From: Rhodovulum sp.
GTDB lineage: Bacteria; Pseudomonadota; Alphaproteobacteria; Rhodobacterales; Rhodobacteraceae
DNA length: 64,000 nucleotides
Assembly (NCBI GenBank): GCA_002706605.1
Contig: PALT01000033.1
Coordinates: 310,001 to 374,000 of the forward strand
Direction: 5' to 3'
Shown one piece after another: positions 61,601 through 64,000 of the stretch. The notes below the pieces were generated by a model, which saw only the letters and a program-made list of their open reading frames with translations, was not told the origin of the DNA and searched no databases. The translations under genes were made by a program, and so were the position numbers. How positions within the stretch are numbered: position 1 is the first letter of the stretch; each line of letters starts with the position of its first letter.

Positions 61601-63379
61601 ATGATTGACCTAGCGTTTACCCCGACGACAGAGGCCGTAATGGCCATGCTGGTCGTTGCCGGTATGTTTTTGCTGTTTCTGCGGGAATACTACCCGACCG
61701 AGGTCGTGGCCTTGGGTGGGGCGTGCTTGATGCTGATCCTCGGGATTGTCAGCTATGATCAGGCGCTGACGGTGCTGTCGAACCCCGCGCCGTGGACGAT
61801 TGCCGCGATGTTCGTGGTGATGGCGGGCCTGACGCGGACCGGCGCGCTTGACCGGTTTGTGGGGATGGCCGAACGGATGATCGACCGTGCACCGACGCTG
61901 GGTCTTGCGGGATTGTTGGGGTTTGTGGTTGTCGCGTCTGCCTTCATGAACAACACGCCCGTCGTGGTGGTGATGATCCCCGTTTTTGTGAAACTGTCGC
62001 GCAAGCTGAACCTGCCGGTGTCCAAGCTGTTGATCCCGCTGTCCTATGCGTCGATCCTTGGCGGGATGAGCACGCTGATCGGGACCTCGACCAACCTGTT
62101 GGTGGATGGTGTCGCGCGGGAATCCGGTCTGGAACCCTTTGGGATTTTTGAGGTCACGCCGCTGGCCCTTATTCTGATCGTTTGGGGGATGATCTATCTG
62201 CGTCTGGTGGGGAAACGGTTGCTGCCTGATCGTGACAGCATGGCCAACCTGTTGTCCGACCGCAGCCGGATGAAGTTTTTCACCGAGGTCGCGATCCCCG
62301 AGGATTCCGAGTTGATCGGACAATCGGTGATGGACATCGACCTGTTCAAGCGCGAGGGCGTTCGCCTGATCGACGTGCTGCGCGGCGATGCCTCGTTGCG
62401 CCGTGACATGAAGAACGTCGAACTCCAACCCGGTGACCGCGTGGTTCTGCGTACCGAGATGACCGAGCTTTTGGGCCTGCAACAGAACCGCAAACTGCGG
62501 ATGGTGGACAAGCTGTCGTCGGTTCAGACCACCACGGTTGAGGCGCTGATCTCACCCGGATGCAAGATGGTTGGCCGCTCCTTGGGCGAGCTGCGCTTGC
62601 GCCGTCGGTTCGGGGTTTATCCTTTGGCCGTGCATCGCCGGAACCAGAACATCGGGCGTCAGTTGGACGATCTCGTGGTGCGGGTGGGTGATACGCTGCT
62701 GCTTGAAGGGGCACCCGAAGACATCCGCCGCCTGTCCGAAGAGATGGAGATGGTCGACATCTCGCAACCCGCCGCACGCGCCTATCGCCGGTCGCATGTG
62801 CCGGTCGCCTTGGGCGTTCTGGTGGGGATCGTGGTTCTGGCCGCGCTGGGCGTTGCGCCGATCCTGTTGCTGGCGATGTTTGCGGTGGCGATTCTGTTGC
62901 TGACCCGATGCGTGGACAGCGAAGAGGCGTTCAGCGTCATCGATGCCCGTCTGTTGGTTCTGATCCTGTCAATGCTGGTCGTCGGGCGGGGCCTAGAGGC
63001 CTCGGGCGCGGTCGAATTGATCGTCGGAAACTTTAGCCCCGTTTTGATGCATCTGCCGCCCTTCCTGTTGATCTGGTCGATCTATTTGCTGACCTCGGTT
63101 CTGACGGAATTGGTGACGAACAACGCGGTTGCCGTGGTTCTGACGCCGGTGGTGATCGGCCTTGCCGATGCCTTGGGCGTGGATGCCCGCCCGTTGGTGG
63201 TGGCGGTGATGATGGCCGCCTCGACCAGCTTTGCCACACCGATCGGGTATCAGACCAACACGCTTATCCATGGGCCGGGTGGGTACAAGTTTGCCGACTT
63301 TTTGCGTGTCGGAATTCCGCTTAACCTAAGCGTAGGTTTGCTTGCCTCGGCGTTGATCCCCTTTATTTGGCCACTGTAA
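61601..63379 (+). CDS. SLC13-family permease with TrkA-C domains
   Basis: A 592-residue sodium-coupled anion transporter. Membrane half one (about 10-195) with MNNTPVVVVMIPVFVKLSRKLNLPVSKLLIPLSYASILGGMSTLIGTSTNLLV, then two RCK-C/TrkA-C domains in the centre (about 220-385), then membrane half two with TELVTNNAVAVVLTPVVIGLADALGV and ASTSFATPIGYQTNTLIHGPGGYKFADFLRVG. Its closest character is that of YbiR/SAC1-type sulfate or dicarboxylate permeases with RCK-C domains; the substrate is uncertain. Confidence 0.92.
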   Translation: MIDLAFTPTTEAVMAMLVVAGMFLLFLREYYPTEVVALGGACLMLILGIVSYDQALTVLSNPAPWTIAAMFVVMAGLTRTGALDRFVGMAERMIDRAPTLGLAGLLGFVVVASAFMNNTPVVVVMIPVFVKLSRKLNLPVSKLLIPLSYASILGGMSTLIGTSTNLLVDGVARESGLEPFGIFEVTPLALILIVWGMIYLRLVGKRLLPDRDSMANLLSDRSRMKFFTEVAIPEDSELIGQSVMDIDLFKREGVRLIDVLRGDASLRRDMKNVELQPGDRVVLRTEMTELLGLQQNRKLRMVDKLSSVQTTTVEALISPGCKMVGRSLGELRLRRRFGVYPLAVHRRNQNIGRQLDDLVVRVGDTLLLEGAPEDIRRLSEEMEMVDISQPAARAYRRSHVPVALGVLVGIVVLAALGVAPILLLAMFAVAILLLTRCVDSEEAFSVIDARLLVLILSMLVVGRGLEASGAVELIVGNFSPVLMHLPPFLLIWSIYLLTSVLTELVTNNAVAVVLTPVVIGLADALGVDARPLVVAVMMAASTSFATPIGYQTNTLIHGPGGYKFADFLRVGIPLNLSVGLLASALIPFIWPL

Positions 63380-63409
63380 ACCATTAGATCGCCCGCAAAG
63401 GAGATCACT

Positions 63410-63778
63410 ATGCGACGTTTCGCGATGGGGGCCGGTTTGGCCCTGCTTGCTGGCTGTACGATTGAACCGGGCACGGCGGTGCCGCAATCCGTTCTGGTGC
63501 AGGCCGACCGTTTGACTGTGCGGATGAACGACGGCTGGCCCTGTTCGGGGTTTCGCGATGAGACGACCGAAACCGCCACGGGGTGGTCGGGCACGTTACA
63601 GGGGTGCCCGTCGCCCTATCGCTATGACGTGGTTCTGAACGACGACACCAATCCGGTGCGCATCGTGATTGAGGAATTCCTGACCGCGCTGGGCGGCGAG
63701 GATATTCTACAAATGCGGGCAGTGGTCACGATCGACGGCCCCGAAGGTCGCCAATACGTGTTTGCCAGCCCGAATTAA
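63410..63778 (+). CDS. Putative lipoprotein of unknown function
   Basis: A 122-residue protein with signal peptide and lipobox ALLAGC (Cys at about residue 17), then a short beta-rich domain with two further Cys in WPCSGFRDETTETATGWSGTLQGCPSPYRYD that may form a disulfide. An AAAGGAG site precedes ATG 63410. Family not recognised. It overlaps the end of the opposing exporter gene by four bases. Confidence 0.75.
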   Translation: MRRFAMGAGLALLAGCTIEPGTAVPQSVLVQADRLTVRMNDGWPCSGFRDETTETATGWSGTLQGCPSPYRYDVVLNDDTNPVRIVIEEFLTALGGEDILQMRAVVTIDGPEGRQYVFASPN

Positions 63779-64000
63779 TGCACCAACACCGGCCAGAGTG
63801 ACGCCACCAACAGCGCGGCCATGGTCAGGTTGAACGCCTGCAAATGCCGCGGGTTGGTCAGGATGCGGCGGATCTGTTGCCCCAGAACCGTCCATGTGCT
63901 GACACAGGGCAGGTTCACCATCCCGAACGCCACCGCAACCATCAGAACCGATGCCGCATGGTGGTCGGGCGTGTAATTGGTGATCGCGGTCAGGGCCATC
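63775..64000 (-). CDS. LysE/RhtB-family exporter, C-terminal part
   Basis: The last 74 or so residues of a membrane protein that continues beyond the window. MVAVAFGMVNLPCVSTWTVLGQQIRRILTNPRHLQAFNLTMAALLVASLWPVL has two membrane segments and matches the end of LysE/RhtB amino-acid exporters (VNLPCVSxWxxxGxxLRRxLxxPRxLRxFNxxMAxLLVAS). Real start unseen. Confidence 0.82.
   Translation of the reverse strand, partial: MALTAITNYTPDHHAASVLMVAVAFGMVNLPCVSTWTVLGQQIRRILTNPRHLQAFNLTMAALLVASLWPVLVH

Noticed and set aside
1-64000. tRNA, rRNA, prophage or integrative-element genes
   Set aside because: No cloverleaf with conserved TTC-containing arm, no rRNA-like stretch, integrase or phage structural genes were recognised apart from the element in the liv operon.

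Overview
The window is GC-rich chromosomal DNA from an alphaproteobacterium, most likely of the Rhodobacterales (Roseobacter group). Supporting signs are GcrA, a cvpA-purF pair, a ureD-ureA-(small His-rich gene)-ureB-(Ala/Pro/Lys-rich gene)-ureC order, DUF6455 and DUF1127 proteins, and an intergenic repeat of the GGGGGCTCTGCCCCC type that I associate with this group. No rRNA, tRNA, prophage or CRISPR array was seen. Nearly all of it is dense housekeeping and nutrient-handling gene content.

Layout. 1-2.5 kb: end of a ugp-type glycerol-3-phosphate ABC operon plus an EEP-family phosphodiesterase. 2.5-7.7 kb: phosphatase, SDR, the surE-pcm-nlpD-like cluster, an IMPACT-type protein, DUF6455 and dgkA. 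8-19 kb: a TrmB-like regulator diverges from a branched-chain-amino-acid-type (liv) ABC operon ending in a nitrilase. Its periplasmic binding-protein gene is split by a 4.5 kb mobile element (about 9727-14213). 19.2-22.1 kb: a jacalin-like/pore-forming-like protein and an ECF sigma/anti-sigma/COG4315 unit. 22.2-30.4 kb: rimO, two unknown genes, two ABC-2 permeases flanking gcrA, an acidic RTX protein and rpsO. 30.5-34.1 kb: SRPBCC, a sigma factor and pnp. 34.1-46.8 kb: peroxiredoxin, aldehyde dehydrogenase, purF, cvpA, radA, pqiA-like, mlaF/mlaE-like, alr, dnaB, pyrE, pyrC. 46.9-50.9 kb: urease genes. 51-64 kb: Bax1, DUF1127, LysR, quinone reductase, XRE regulator, IMPase, two purine deaminases, mgtE, folate cyclo-ligase, a YmdB-like phosphoesterase, an SLC13 permease, a lipoprotein and the end of a LysE-type exporter.

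The most striking feature is the element in the liv gene. It has 21-bp imperfect terminal inverted repeats, a 9-bp direct repeat of the target (CTCGGACGC), a stem-loop just inside each end, and AT-richer DNA than its surroundings. It holds three genes, all on the minus strand: a large zinc-cluster protein that looks like an unusual transposase, and an 8-bp-overlapping pair of a DUF262 (ParB/GmrSD-like) protein and a HEPN protein with an intact R-x4-H motif. Removing the element and one repeat restores an in-frame 399-residue binding protein, so the insertion looks recent and precise. The DUF262-HEPN pair is best read as a candidate anti-phage or abortive-infection cargo; this is inference from families and context.

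Other points: the urease cluster lacks ureE, ureF and ureG within the window and contains a 57-residue His-rich membrane peptide overlapping ureB. rpsO and pnp are separated by an SRPBCC gene and a sigma factor with a Cys-rich tail. Purine breakdown is represented by convergent guanine and 8-oxoguanine deaminase genes, which could feed nitrogen metabolism together with urease.
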